The notes under the pieces are model-generated. The model was given only the letters and a program-made list of their open reading frames with translations. It was not told the DNA's origin and made no database searches. From the NCBI GenBank assembly GCA_002363955.1, contig DEXE01000003.1, positions 1-23,426 on the forward strand: a stretch of 23,426 nucleotides of DNA, given 5' to 3'. This document shows, piece by piece, positions 8,005 through 16,981 of this stretch; positions within the stretch are counted from its first letter, which is position 1, and every line of letters begins with the position of its first letter. Origin of the DNA: Methylophaga sp. UBA3192. GTDB taxonomy: Bacteria; Pseudomonadota; Gammaproteobacteria; Nitrosococcales; Methylophagaceae. The translations under genes and the position numbers were made by a program.

Positions 8005-9213
8005 TTAGCTTCGCTGTAGTCTTCGTTTAATGTTGGACTGAACGACAAAATAGTCGATAAGAGGGGCAAATATATTGGCAAACAATATGGCTAACATAAT
8101 ACCTTCGGGGAAGGCAGGATTGATGACCCGTATCAGCACAGTCATAAAACCAATCAGAATGCCGTAGATCCAGCGGCCTTTGTTGGTCATGGCTGCAGAA
8201 ACCGGATCCGTGGCCATGAAAACCATACCAAAGGCAAAACCACCCAGTGATAAATGCCAGTACCAGGGCAAACCAAACATTGGATTGGTCTCACTGCCAA
8301 TCATATTAAACAGCCAGGTCGTGGCAACCATGCCGATAAACACACCGAAAATAATTCTAAAAGAGGCAATCCGGGTATACAGCAGGAAAGCCGCTCCAAG
8401 TAAAATAGCCAGAGTAGATGTTTCACCCAGCGAACCAGGCATATGACCAATAAAGGTTTGTGTCCAGGTATAACCCGCTTCAGTCACAGCTTCCAAACCA
8501 CCCAGGGCAGCCAGGGCAAGAGGAGTGGCGCCGGTATAACCATCAATTGCTGTCCAGATAGCATCTCCGGACATTTGTGCCGGATAGGCAAAGTACAAAA
8601 ATGCACGGCCGGTTAATGCAGGATTCAGGAAGTTTTTGCCGGTACCACCAAACACTTCTTTACCAATCACCACACCAAAGATAATACCAAGAGCAACCTG
8701 CCACAGAGGCGTAGATGGCGGTAAGGTGAGACTGTAAAGCATGGAGGTAACCAGAAAGCCTTCATTGACTTCATGATTTCGCACAGCAGCAAAAATGACT
8801 TCAAAGGTACCGCCGGCAATCAATGTTGTCAGATATATCGGCAAAAAATATAAAAGCCCATGGAACATATTAGAGAACATGCTATTAGGATCGTAACCGA
8901 TACCAAAACTGGTCAGAATCCAGCCACGCCAGCCTTCCAGTGTCGACATACCCAATTGGGCCATCGCGCTGTTTGCCTGATAGCCGGTATTCCATAACAT
9001 CAGCATTAATACGGGCAGGGTCGCGAGCACGACATAACTCATTACCCGCTTAAGGTCGATACCATCTCGAACATGCGGGGAGCCACGAGTTACATCGCCC
9101 GGGCTATAGATGAATGTGTCGATCATCTCATAGACAGCAAAATACTTTTCGTATGGTCCGCCTTTTTGGAATGATGGCTCTATCCGGTCTAGGAATCGTC
9201 TTAAACGCGCCAT
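8005..9213 (-). CDS. nqrB: Na+-NQR subunit B (covalent FMN, Na+ pathway)
   Basis: A 402-residue multi-helix membrane subunit of the RnfD/NqrB family, thought to carry FMN, riboflavin and the sodium path. The covalent FMN motif is DGYTGAT (224-230), with Thr230 as the attachment residue. The N-terminal cytoplasmic part (1-55) and the GKEVFGGTGKNFLNPA stretch (184-199) are typical. The length is close to known NqrB (about 410). It begins two bases after the nqrA stop, so the two are surely co-transcribed. Confidence 0.97.
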   Translation of the reverse strand: MARLRRFLDRIEPSFQKGGPYEKYFAVYEMIDTFIYSPGDVTRGSPHVRDGIDLKRVMSYVVLATLPVLMLMLWNTGYQANSAMAQLGMSTLEGWRGWILTSFGIGYDPNSMFSNMFHGLLYFLPIYLTTLIAGGTFEVIFAAVRNHEVNEGFLVTSMLYSLTLPPSTPLWQVALGIIFGVVIGKEVFGGTGKNFLNPALTGRAFLYFAYPAQMSGDAIWTAIDGYTGATPLALAALGGLEAVTEAGYTWTQTFIGHMPGSLGETSTLAILLGAAFLLYTRIASFRIIFGVFIGMVATTWLFNMIGSETNPMFGLPWYWHLSLGGFAFGMVFMATDPVSAAMTNKGRWIYGILIGFMTVLIRVINPAFPEGIMLAILFANIFAPLIDYFVVQSNIKRRLQRS

Positions 9214-9215
9214 GG

Positions 9216-10565
9216 TTATCCTTCTTTTTCTATTTGTGTAAGATTGGCTCTCAGCGCTGGGCCATAGTCATATTTGCCAGAGCAGACGTATGAACATAAG
9301 GCCAGATCTTCTTCATCCAACTCAAGACACCCCAGAGCCTGAGCAGAATCAGTATCTCTGACCAGTAAAGCTCTCAGCAGTTGCGTGGGTAAAATATCCA
9401 GTGGCATAACCGTTTCAAATACACCAACAGGCACCATGGCTCGCGGACTACCATTTTGTGAGGTAGTCAACGGTAAATCTTTTTTGCCGAAAACTTTGCT
9501 GAAGAACACATTCAATGCGGAATATTTATTGGCGCCGCCTGGACGAATCCAGCCTAATACTTCACGGTGGGTGCCTTCTTCAAGCACAGATATCTGAGAA
9601 TGAAATCGACCCAGGAAAGCGGCCCAGTTATTGGCTGTATGACCATTGAAAACTGATCCGGAAATGACACGGGAACGAACATTCTGAACTTCGCCACGGA
9701 CTAAATCTTCAGTATTGGCGCCCAGTCGTGTGCGAATTAACCGAGGTTTATTTACCATGGGGCCTGCCAGCGAGATAATTCGTTCTACCCAGAGGTGACC
9801 GGTGGTGAATAGTTTTCCTACAGCAATGACATCCTGATAACCGATATGCCATACGGTTTTTTTGACACTAACCGGCTCGATAAAGTGGATATGAGTTCCA
9901 ACAAGACCAGAGGGGTGAGGGCCCGAGAAAGTCGGGGTTTCAAGATTTTTGAGATCAGGAGTCGGTAATGCAGCCTGTGGTGACTGGCATAGATACAATT
10001 TACCGCTAGTCAAATGACTGAGTACTGTCAAACCATTACGAAAATCGTCAGCGTACTCATTAATTATGAGATTGGGGTCAGCGGCCAGTGGATTGCTATC
10101 AATGGCAGTAATAAATATTGCTTTAGGTTCGCTATCCAGTTCCGGACTTTTACTGTACGGCCGTGTCCGTAATGCTGTCCATAAACCCGACGCCACCAGA
10201 TTTTCCTGGACTTGCTCACGGCTGAGCGACGTCAGTTCTTTCGGGGAGTAATGTTTAAAAGTGATTTCATCATCACCTTCTAGCTCAATTACCACAGATT
10301 GTAATGCGCGTTTAGCGCCACGGTTGATGGATTTAATCACGCCTGAGCCTGGAGCTGTATAAGTCACACCGGGAATTTTCTTGTCGGTGAACAAGGCTTC
10401 ACCTAATTTAACCCGCTGCCCTTCTTCAACCAGCATAGTCGGTTTCATCCCGACGTATTCGTGACCCAACACAGCAACCGATGCGACCGGATTAGCCTGG
10501 CTAATTGTTTGTTCCGGGGCACCAGCAAGGGGCAATGTCAGCCCTTTCTTAATTGAGAAATGCAT
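9216..10565 (-). CDS. nqrA: Na+-NQR subunit A
   Basis: A 449-residue peripheral cytoplasmic subunit, first gene of the nqr operon. The opening HFSIKKGLTLPLAGAPEQ matches the usual start of NqrA. A barrel-sandwich (lipoyl-like) region lies at about 35-95, including APGSGVIKSINRGAKRAL (71-88), a family hallmark. The frame stays open upstream, but the ATG at 10565 fits the family length and has a GGTGG site a few bases upstream, so I start there. A likely sigma-70 promoter lies at 10626..10655. Confidence 0.96.
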   Translation of the reverse strand: MHFSIKKGLTLPLAGAPEQTISQANPVASVAVLGHEYVGMKPTMLVEEGQRVKLGEALFTDKKIPGVTYTAPGSGVIKSINRGAKRALQSVVIELEGDDEITFKHYSPKELTSLSREQVQENLVASGLWTALRTRPYSKSPELDSEPKAIFITAIDSNPLAADPNLIINEYADDFRNGLTVLSHLTSGKLYLCQSPQAALPTPDLKNLETPTFSGPHPSGLVGTHIHFIEPVSVKKTVWHIGYQDVIAVGKLFTTGHLWVERIISLAGPMVNKPRLIRTRLGANTEDLVRGEVQNVRSRVISGSVFNGHTANNWAAFLGRFHSQISVLEEGTHREVLGWIRPGGANKYSALNVFFSKVFGKKDLPLTTSQNGSPRAMVPVGVFETVMPLDILPTQLLRALLVRDTDSAQALGCLELDEEDLALCSYVCSGKYDYGPALRANLTQIEKEG

Positions 10566-10583
10566 ATCCCACCTAGTCAGAAG

Positions 10584-10599
10584 CAGTGCATGAGCACTG
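10584..10599. promoter_or_regulatory. Short palindrome in the nqr leader
   Basis: CAGTGC and GCACTG flank ATGA in the untranslated leader, between the predicted promoter and nqrA. It could be a small operator or an mRNA hairpin near the ribosome-binding site. Six paired bases is little, so this is tentative. Confidence 0.25.
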
Positions 10600-10625
10600 T
10601 TGGCTTTTGAAATTATCAACGCAGG

Positions 10626-10655
10626 AGTATAGCGGCTTTGCAGTACTTATGGGAA
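10626..10655 (-). promoter_or_regulatory. Predicted sigma-70 promoter of the nqr operon
   Basis: On the minus strand TTCCCA (10650-10655; four of six matches to TTGACA) and TATACT (10626-10631; five of six to TATAAT) are 18 bp apart. The position gives a leader of roughly 50-55 bases before the nqrA ATG. The gap between the MFS gene and nqrA (10566-10677) holds no other gene. Confidence 0.5.
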
Positions 10656-10677
10656 GCTTACCACGTTATTTGAATGG

Positions 10678-11841
10678 TTATTTTCCAGCAATGGATTTAG
10701 CTGTTTTAAGCCATACAAAACCAATTAGAAATGCAGTGCAAGCCGTTAGTGCCGCCAGAATGAAAGTCATTTCCGGTCCGGGGGTAATCCATAAATAACC
10801 GCTTAATAAGCTTCCCACCGCACCTCCGGCACCAAAACTCATACTGCTGTAAAGCGCCTGTCCTCGTCCTTGATTGCGGCCGGTGAAATGTTGGTGTAAC
10901 CATGCTATTGAAGCGGCATGATAGGCACCGTAACTGGCCGCATGTAAAGATTGTGCGGCAATCAATATAAAAATCTGATCGGCATATAGCGCAATCAACA
11001 GCCAACGAAGCGCTGCCAGCAGCAGGCTGGCCAGTAGCACTTTACGTATGCCAAAGCGTGGTAACCAGCGGTGCATCACCAGAAATACCATTAACTCTGC
11101 TACCACACCCAACGCCCATAACTGTCCGATCAGAGTGCGGCTGTATCCATGCTGTTCAAGATAAATACTGTAAAACGTATAGTAGGGTCCATGGCTGACC
11201 AGCATTAAAAAACAGATGGCTAAAAATGCCCGCACTGCAGGTTGTTTAAGTAATTGCTTTATAGGGATGTGATTGAGACTGAGATGACGACTTGCTAATT
11301 CAGGAACGGTCAGGCTGATTAACCAGATACCACTGATTGATACCAGCAAGGCATAGGGGACGATGCCGGCATCGTAACGATCTAACAGCCAACCGAGCAA
11401 CACCACTACACAGATAAAGCCGATAGATCCCCACACACGGATCTTGCTGTAATGATGGCTATACTCGCCCAGATGCTGCAGGGTAGTGACTTCAAATTGG
11501 GGAAGTGACGCATTCCAGAAAAAACTGAATAGCATCAGTACAGCGGCTATCCAGTAATAACTTTGCGAGATAAAAATGGCAGAGAAAGCCAAAATACTGA
11601 GAAAACTTGCCAGTCGTACAATACGCATTCGCTGACCACGATGATCAGCAATCCAGCCCCAGACATTTGGTGCAATAATGCGGGTGGCCAGCAGAATGGC
11701 GGTTAATTCACCAATCTGCCTGGCACTGAAGCCTTCCCACTGCAGGTAGAGGCCCCAGTAGGGAACCAGAATACCCAGAGTAGCAAAATAAAAAAGATAA
11801 AATCCTGACAGTCGCCAGTAGGGTAGAGCAGAAAAAGGCAC
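10678..11841 (-). CDS. MFS transporter, HcaT/phenylpropionate-permease-like
   Basis: A 387-residue inner-membrane protein with about 12 hydrophobic segments. It belongs to the MFS_1-like (HcaT-type) group, judged by the N-terminal ALPYWRLSGFYLFYFATLG stretch and by WGWIADHRGQRMRIVR (61-76), which matches the MFS loop 2-3 motif. Substrates of most members are unknown, so the phenylpropionate label must not be taken literally. It starts with GTG 11 bases after the aroC stop. A stop codon three codons upstream leaves GTG (or the CTG just before it) as the only sensible start; no good ribosome-binding site is seen, so it may rely on coupling to aroC. It probably forms one transcript with mgtE and aroC. 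Confidence 0.85.
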   Translation of the reverse strand: MPFSALPYWRLSGFYLFYFATLGILVPYWGLYLQWEGFSARQIGELTAILLATRIIAPNVWGWIADHRGQRMRIVRLASFLSILAFSAIFISQSYYWIAAVLMLFSFFWNASLPQFEVTTLQHLGEYSHHYSKIRVWGSIGFICVVVLLGWLLDRYDAGIVPYALLVSISGIWLISLTVPELASRHLSLNHIPIKQLLKQPAVRAFLAICFLMLVSHGPYYTFYSIYLEQHGYSRTLIGQLWALGVVAELMVFLVMHRWLPRFGIRKVLLASLLLAALRWLLIALYADQIFILIAAQSLHAASYGAYHAASIAWLHQHFTGRNQGRGQALYSSMSFGAGGAVGSLLSGYLWITPGPEMTFILAALTACTAFLIGFVWLKTAKSIAGK

Positions 11842-11852
11842 CAGCGATCAGA

Positions 11853-12950
11853 TCAGGCTTGCGCCGGAATAATTGGTGTATCAGTCGTGACATCCATATT
11901 CTGTGCCCGTTGACGTAATACATGGTCCATTAACACCAATGCCAGCATAGCTTCAGCGATTGGTGTAGCCCGAATGCCCACACAGGGATCATGACGGCCA
12001 TGTGTAACCACTTCAATAGGCTCACCACGTGTGTTGATACTGCGACCCGGTATGCGCAAGCTGGATGTAGGTTTGAGTGCCATGCTGACCAGTAAATCCT
12101 GGCCGCTGGAAATTCCACCGAGCGTACCGCCAGCATGGTTGCTCAGAAAGCCTTCAGGGGTTATTTCATCACGATGTTCGGTGCCTTTTTGAGTAACCGA
12201 CTCAAAACCTGCACCGATCTCAACACCTTTAACGGCATTAATACTCATCATCGCATGAGCAATATCAGCATCCAGTCGATCAAAAATAGGTTCACCCAGA
12301 CCGGGGGGGACATGGCGGGCAATGACATTGATACGAGCACCAATTGAATTGCCTTCCTTGCGTAGGGCATCCATATAGTCTTCCAACTGACTTTCAATCT
12401 TCGGATCCGGATTGAAAAACAAACTGTTTTCGATATGCGACCAATCCAGTGTTTCAGCTTTAATCGGTCCGAGCTGACTCAGGTAACCCTGAATTTCGAT
12501 ACCATATCGTTGTTTGAGAAATTTTTTGGCAATACCGCCCGCGGCGACTCGCATTGCAGTTTCACGAGCTGAGGAGCGACCACCACCCCGGTAATCACGG
12601 AAACCATATTTATGCTGATAGGCATAATCGGCATGAGCCGGGCGAAATTGCTCTGCAATATTGCCGTAATCTTTTGAACGTTGATCCACATTTTCAATCA
12701 ACAAACCAATGGGAGTCCCGGTGGTTTTGCCTTCAAAAATGCCTGAAAGAATTTTGACCTGATCGGGTTCGCGACGTTGTGTTTCATGACGGCTTTTACC
12801 GGGACGACGACGATCCAGATCTCCCTGCAGATCGGCTTCAGACAATTCAAGTCCCGGTGGGCAGCCATCCACAATACAACCTATCGCTGTACCGTGACTT
12901 TCACCAAAGGTGGTGACGGTAAATAGTTTTCCGAAACTGTTGCCTGACAT
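11853..12950 (-). CDS. aroC: Chorismate synthase
   Basis: A 365-residue enzyme of the shikimate pathway that converts 5-enolpyruvylshikimate-3-phosphate to chorismate using reduced FMN. Signatures are FGESHG (15-20), RPAHADYAY (103-111) and GGGRSSARET (122-131), all at expected places, and the length matches the bacterial enzyme (about 360). The frame continues upstream to a TTG, but the ATG at 12950 (MSGNSFGKLF) is the standard start. It lies 15 bases after mgtE and 11 before the MFS gene. The functional link to those neighbours is not obvious. Confidence 0.97.
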   Translation of the reverse strand: MSGNSFGKLFTVTTFGESHGTAIGCIVDGCPPGLELSEADLQGDLDRRRPGKSRHETQRREPDQVKILSGIFEGKTTGTPIGLLIENVDQRSKDYGNIAEQFRPAHADYAYQHKYGFRDYRGGGRSSARETAMRVAAGGIAKKFLKQRYGIEIQGYLSQLGPIKAETLDWSHIENSLFFNPDPKIESQLEDYMDALRKEGNSIGARINVIARHVPPGLGEPIFDRLDADIAHAMMSINAVKGVEIGAGFESVTQKGTEHRDEITPEGFLSNHAGGTLGGISSGQDLLVSMALKPTSSLRIPGRSINTRGEPIEVVTHGRHDPCVGIRATPIAEAMLALVLMDHVLRQRAQNMDVTTDTPIIPAQA

Positions 12951-12965
12951 AATCAAATATCCGAG

Positions 12966-14324
12966 TTAAACAATAAATAAAGTAGCAAATCCAAGGAAAG
13001 CCATAAATCCGACGACATCTGTCACAGTGGTCAGTAACACACTGCCGGACAATGCGGGATCAATACCAATACGTTTCAATCCCAATGGAATTATGACGCC
13101 TGCAAGTGCAGCACAAGTCATATTAACAATTATGGCCGCGCCAATCATGATTCCCAGTAAAAAATTACCAAACCACAGATAAGTAACAAAAGCGATTGCT
13201 ATTGCCCAAATCACACCATTAGCCATGCCGACCAGAAATTCCTTACGTAACAACCATCGCTGGTTTTTATCATTCAGTTGCCCTAAAGCCATGGAGCGAA
13301 TCACCAATGTCAATGTCTGGCTACCGGCAATGCCGCCCATGCTGGCAACAATCGGCATTAATACTGCCAATGCCACCAGTTTTTCAATGGTAGTATCAAA
13401 CAGACCAATGACCCATGCGGCGAGAAAAGCGGTGAGCAGGTTGATGCCGAGCCATACCGAGCGGCGATGGATACTTTTTTTGACCGGCGCAAATGTGTCT
13501 TCATCCTCACTCAAACCGGCCATGCTCAATAAAGAGTGTTCGGCTTCATCGCGGATAACGTCTACCACGTCATCGATTGTGATACGGCCCAGCAGATGGT
13601 TGTCTTTATCTACTACGGGGGCAGAAATCAGATCGTGTTTTTCAAAACGGTGTGCCACATCGTGGTCAGACATATTGGCCGGAATTGGCTCAACCTGATG
13701 TGACATCGCTTCGCGTACAGTGAGCGAACGACTGCGACTGACAACCTGCGACAAACGTAAAGTACCGAGATATTTATCCTGATGATCAACAACGTACAAG
13801 CTATCCGTGTTTTCAGGTAATTCGCCGTACATACGCAAATAACGTAATACCACTTCCAGGGTAATGTCAGAACGCACCGTGACCACATCGGTGTTCATCA
13901 GACCACCGGCAGTATCTTCCTCATAAGCCAGAATGGCTTCAACCCGACGTCGGCGCTGCGAGTTCATGGCCCGCAAAACTTCCTGCATCACATGGCCGGG
14001 CAGATCCTGCAAGATATCAACGACGTCATCGGTATCCAGATCTTCAGTCGCACTTAACAGATCAGCCGTGTCCATGTTGGTCATCAGACCTGTACGAACA
14101 TCTTCACCAATATAGGAAAGTACTTCACCGCGTAATTCGGGGTTAATGATCGGCCAGCAAACCAGACGTTCGGCTGGCGGCAAAGATTCCAGTAAATGTG
14201 CTGTTTCAGCGGGATGCAGGCTGGCTAATAAGCGGCGCATTCTGACGAATCGTCCACTTTTTAGCGCCTCGGAAAATGCATTCAGCGAGTGATTGAGACT
14301 GCGATGTTGGTCCAGCTCAGACAT
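12966..14324 (-). CDS. mgtE: Magnesium channel/transporter MgtE
   Basis: A 452-residue protein with the full MgtE layout: a superhelical N domain (about 20-140), a CBS pair (143-198 and 205-262), a linker helix and five membrane helices (about 288-452). The pore region keeps PIVASMGGIAGSQ (324-336) and the ion-path aspartate of TTVTDVVGF (432-440, Asp436). The cytoplasmic domains sense Mg2+ and close the pore when it is plentiful. It begins at an ATG after the 139-bp gap behind ptsI, so it probably has its own promoter there. I see no M-box riboswitch, the leader being too short. aroC follows 15 bases later. Confidence 0.95.
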   Translation of the reverse strand: MSELDQHRSLNHSLNAFSEALKSGRFVRMRRLLASLHPAETAHLLESLPPAERLVCWPIINPELRGEVLSYIGEDVRTGLMTNMDTADLLSATEDLDTDDVVDILQDLPGHVMQEVLRAMNSQRRRRVEAILAYEEDTAGGLMNTDVVTVRSDITLEVVLRYLRMYGELPENTDSLYVVDHQDKYLGTLRLSQVVSRSRSLTVREAMSHQVEPIPANMSDHDVAHRFEKHDLISAPVVDKDNHLLGRITIDDVVDVIRDEAEHSLLSMAGLSEDEDTFAPVKKSIHRRSVWLGINLLTAFLAAWVIGLFDTTIEKLVALAVLMPIVASMGGIAGSQTLTLVIRSMALGQLNDKNQRWLLRKEFLVGMANGVIWAIAIAFVTYLWFGNFLLGIMIGAAIIVNMTCAALAGVIIPLGLKRIGIDPALSGSVLLTTVTDVVGFMAFLGFATLFIV

Positions 14325-14366
14325 ATCCGGTTCCAGGTGGCGTCGGTTCTTGTACGGGGAGGTTTT

Positions 14367-14385
14367 GCAGGCTATTTTAGCCTGC
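14367..14385. other. 8-bp hairpin in the mgtE upstream region
   Basis: GCAGGCTA and TAGCCTGC pair around a 3-nt loop. The minus-strand loop side reads TAAAAT, which resembles a -10 box for mgtE. No T-run follows on either strand, so a terminator is unlikely; it may be a palindromic operator overlapping the mgtE promoter. Confidence 0.35.
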
Positions 14386-14419
14386 TTGCCTTGTGCTGGA
14401 TAGCGTTAAATTGTCAGGC

Positions 14420-14460
14420 CTGTTTATCTCACAACAGATTTGGTTATTTGAGATAAACAG
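14420..14460. repeat. Perfect 12-bp inverted repeat after ptsI
   Basis: CTGTTTATCTCA (14420-14431) and TGAGATAAACAG (14449-14460) are perfect reverse complements separated by 17 bases. The repeat begins three bases after the ptsI stop and lies upstream of mgtE. No T-run follows it, so it is not a classical intrinsic terminator. It could stabilise the 3' end of the pts transcript or be a DNA site for a regulator of mgtE. Confidence 0.7.
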
Positions 14461-14463
14461 ACT

Positions 14464-16215
14464 TTAGTGATGAATCGGCGCGTTGATTTGTTCAAGCAAC
14501 ATATCCGCCTCAAGTGCATCAGAAACTTCCATGATGCTAAGGGTATTACTCGGCAATAAACTCAAATCAGTTTCGTTAATGATTTGCTTTATTTCTAACA
14601 AAGCATTGGGATGCATACTGAAATGCTCCAGCCCCATTGCCAGCAATAGACGTGTATAACGAGGATCACCAGCCATTTCACCGCACATTGATACTGGTAC
14701 ATTAAATTTTCTGCCAGCTTCCAGTGTCATATGAATCAACCGTAAAACGGCAGGGTGCAATGGGTCATAAAGATAGTTGACTGTGTCATCAATACGATCG
14801 ATTGCCAAAGTATATTGAATCAAATCATTGGTGCCGATTGACAGGAAATCGACATGGCGAGCAAACATTTCCGCACAAACTGCACTGGCAGGGATTTCGA
14901 TCATGGCACCAATTTCAACCCGATGATCATATTCCAGTCCTTCTCTGTCCAGTTCCAGTTTGCATTGCTCAAGTAAGTTACGTGCCTGCAACAGTTCATG
15001 CATTGTGGAAATCATCGGGAACATGATTTTGATTTTGCCATAGGCTGATGCCCGTAAAATGGCTCTTAACTGGGTACGAAACATAGCCGGCTGAGTCAGA
15101 CACAAACGAATGGCGCGTAAACCAAGCGCTGGATTTGTGACTACTGTTTGAGTGAGATGACGGCCACCATCAACGGTTTTATCAGCGCCTAAGTCGAAGG
15201 TTCGAATGGTGACCGGCTGATTATTCATGCCTTCCACCACATCACGATATGCCGCCAGCTGTTCTTCCTCTTCGGGTGGTGCCAGACGGTTCATGTAGAG
15301 AAATTCGGTTCGATAAAGTCCAATGCCCTGTGCCCCGGCATTACTGATAGTCGTAATGTCTTCGGGCAATTCCGCATTTGCGAGTAGCGTAATGGTTTTA
15401 CCATCGCGGGTACGGGTCGGTTGTGACTTATAGCGACTGAGTGATGAAATATGTTCATCAAAAGCAATGCGCCGCTGTTGATATTCTCTAAGTGTGCCTT
15501 CATCGGCACCGGCAATCATGATGCCAGCTTCACCATCGACGATCAGTGGCTCATTGTCCTGCACATAGCGACGAACAGATTCCACACCGACAATGGCCGG
15601 AATACCCAGGCTGCGTGCCAGGATTGTGGTATGCGAAGTCGCACCACCATGCTCAGTGACGAAGGCAGCAATACCCTGATGTTGCATTAAAACGGTATCT
15701 GCAGGCGTCAAATCTTCAGCAATGATGATATGACCTTTCAGCCGTCCATCAGCAATTTCGTGATCAGCAACTTCCTGATCGGCCAGAATCCGATGGATAC
15801 GATTGACCACATGATCAACATCATCACGACGGGTTCGCAGATAGGGATCATCCATTTCATTGAAGACGTTGATCAGTGCGTCACGTTGAAGTTGCAGTGC
15901 CCATTCAGCATTACAGCGACGCTGGCGGATCATCTCGACTGGGACTTTGGTCAGAGATGAGTCATTGAGCATCAAAATATGTGTATCAATGAATGAGGTT
16001 ACGTCTGCAGGCGCGTTGGCGGGAATATGATTACGTATCGACTTGAGCTGCTGCTTGGCCTGTTCAATGGCGTCGAGCAGACGTTCAACTTCCTGTTCAA
16101 TCGAAAAGGCAGGGATCAGGTATTCACGTACATCCGGCTGATTGTGAAACAGAATATGTGCGCGGCCGATCGCGATGCCTCGGGAAACACCAATGCCCTG
16201 GAGTTCAAGCGTCAT
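14464..16215 (-). CDS. ptsI: PTS enzyme I (PEP-protein phosphotransferase)
   Basis: A 583-residue cytoplasmic enzyme that takes phosphate from phosphoenolpyruvate and passes it to HPr. The phosphorylated His195 lies in GGATSHTTILARS (190-202). The C-terminal PEP-binding barrel includes the VSMCGEMAGDP stretch with the catalytic cysteine. There is no N-terminal GAF domain, so it is an ordinary enzyme I rather than PtsP (EI-Ntr). The length is close to the enteric protein (575). Its ATG overlaps the ptsH stop by four bases (ATGA). No sugar permease gene is nearby, so its job here is probably regulatory phosphorelay through HPr and the two EIIA proteins. Confidence 0.95.
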   Translation of the reverse strand: MTLELQGIGVSRGIAIGRAHILFHNQPDVREYLIPAFSIEQEVERLLDAIEQAKQQLKSIRNHIPANAPADVTSFIDTHILMLNDSSLTKVPVEMIRQRRCNAEWALQLQRDALINVFNEMDDPYLRTRRDDVDHVVNRIHRILADQEVADHEIADGRLKGHIIIAEDLTPADTVLMQHQGIAAFVTEHGGATSHTTILARSLGIPAIVGVESVRRYVQDNEPLIVDGEAGIMIAGADEGTLREYQQRRIAFDEHISSLSRYKSQPTRTRDGKTITLLANAELPEDITTISNAGAQGIGLYRTEFLYMNRLAPPEEEEQLAAYRDVVEGMNNQPVTIRTFDLGADKTVDGGRHLTQTVVTNPALGLRAIRLCLTQPAMFRTQLRAILRASAYGKIKIMFPMISTMHELLQARNLLEQCKLELDREGLEYDHRVEIGAMIEIPASAVCAEMFARHVDFLSIGTNDLIQYTLAIDRIDDTVNYLYDPLHPAVLRLIHMTLEAGRKFNVPVSMCGEMAGDPRYTRLLLAMGLEHFSMHPNALLEIKQIINETDLSLLPSNTLSIMEVSDALEADMLLEQINAPIHH

Positions 16216-16484
16216 TGGCCTTCCCCAAAGTAATTGGCAATCAGCTCACCGATAGCCTGTAAAGCAGGTTCAGCATCATCGCCTTCTGCTGTAACCTGGA
16301 TTTCAGTGCCTTTGGCCGCTGCTAACATCATCACTCCCATAATACTTTTGCCATTTACCTGACGGTCATCCCTTGAAACATGGATATCCGCATTGAACTC
16401 AGAAGCTGTGGTGACAAATTTGGCGGCAGCCCGGGCATGTAAACCCAGTCGGTTGATAATGGTAAAAGTCTGTTCCTGTTTCAT
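16212..16484 (-). CDS. ptsH: Phosphocarrier protein HPr
   Basis: A 90-residue PTS carrier. His16 in GLHARAA is the site phosphorylated by enzyme I. Ser47 in NGKSIMGVMML is the regulatory serine that an HPr kinase would modify, and the surrounding motif is well kept. The ATG at 16484 overlaps the EIIA stop by four bases (ATGA) and has AGGA upstream; this beats an in-frame GTG at 16508. The length is typical of HPr/NPr. Confidence 0.94.
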   Translation of the reverse strand: MKQEQTFTIINRLGLHARAAAKFVTTASEFNADIHVSRDDRQVNGKSIMGVMMLAAAKGTEIQVTAEGDDAEPALQAIGELIANYFGEGQ

Positions 16485-16885
16485 GGACGGTATCCTGAAT
16501 GATGACACCGAACTATGCCTTCCTGGCCACCACTTACTGCTTTGTGTTCCAGTTCATCAAGGCTTAAGGTTGGATAATTCAAAACGCGGATTAGCATGGG
16601 AAGATTAAGCCCTGAAACAATTCGAATATCTTCACGATCAGAGACCGCACAGGCAATATTACTAGGAGTTGAGCCAAACATATCTGTCAAAATCAAAATA
16701 CCATTACCCTGATCCAGTCCAATCAATTCACCATCAAGCTGTTTCCGAATCGCGTCGGGATTATCTTTTACTTCGATAGAAATGACTTTGGTAGGCAAGG
16801 GACAGCAGGACAACATTTGTCTTGCCGTGTTTATCAACTCGGTGCCGATATGGTTGTGCGATACGATCAAAATACCTACGGTCAT
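16481..16885 (-). CDS. EIIA protein of the mannose PTS family
   Basis: A 134-residue cytoplasmic phosphocarrier like EIIA-Man. The phosphorylated residue should be His10 in LIVSHNHIG. The TDMFGSTPSN (67-76) and SGLNLPML (91-98) motifs are characteristic. No EIIB, EIIC or EIID gene accompanies it, as in the truncated regulatory PTS of many proteobacteria, so its partner is unknown. The ATG at 16885 gives the canonical MTVGILIVSH start; an in-frame GTG at 16903 is possible but less likely. A 96-base gap separates it from hprK, where rapZ is often found in related clusters. Confidence 0.9.
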   Translation of the reverse strand: MTVGILIVSHNHIGTELINTARQMLSCCPLPTKVISIEVKDNPDAIRKQLDGELIGLDQGNGILILTDMFGSTPSNIACAVSDREDIRIVSGLNLPMLIRVLNYPTLSLDELEHKAVSGGQEGIVRCHHSGYRP

Positions 16886-16981
16886 CTTGGTTCTCTTGGT
16901 CACCAGTAAAAGTCAGACTGGAAGGGCAGTTTACCGCCAATGAATGTAATGGATATGAGCCTTTTAGGCAAATATCTGTGT

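Noticed and set aside
13225..13698. Plus-strand open frame of 157 codons opposite mgtE
   Set aside because: Fully antisense to a well-conserved mgtE, and the translation is low-complexity Ser/Thr/Arg typical of a shadow frame.
14325..14463. Possible Mg2+ riboswitch (M-box) ahead of mgtE
   Set aside because: The gap is only 139 bases, partly taken by a repeat attached to ptsI, and no M-box-like conserved core was seen.
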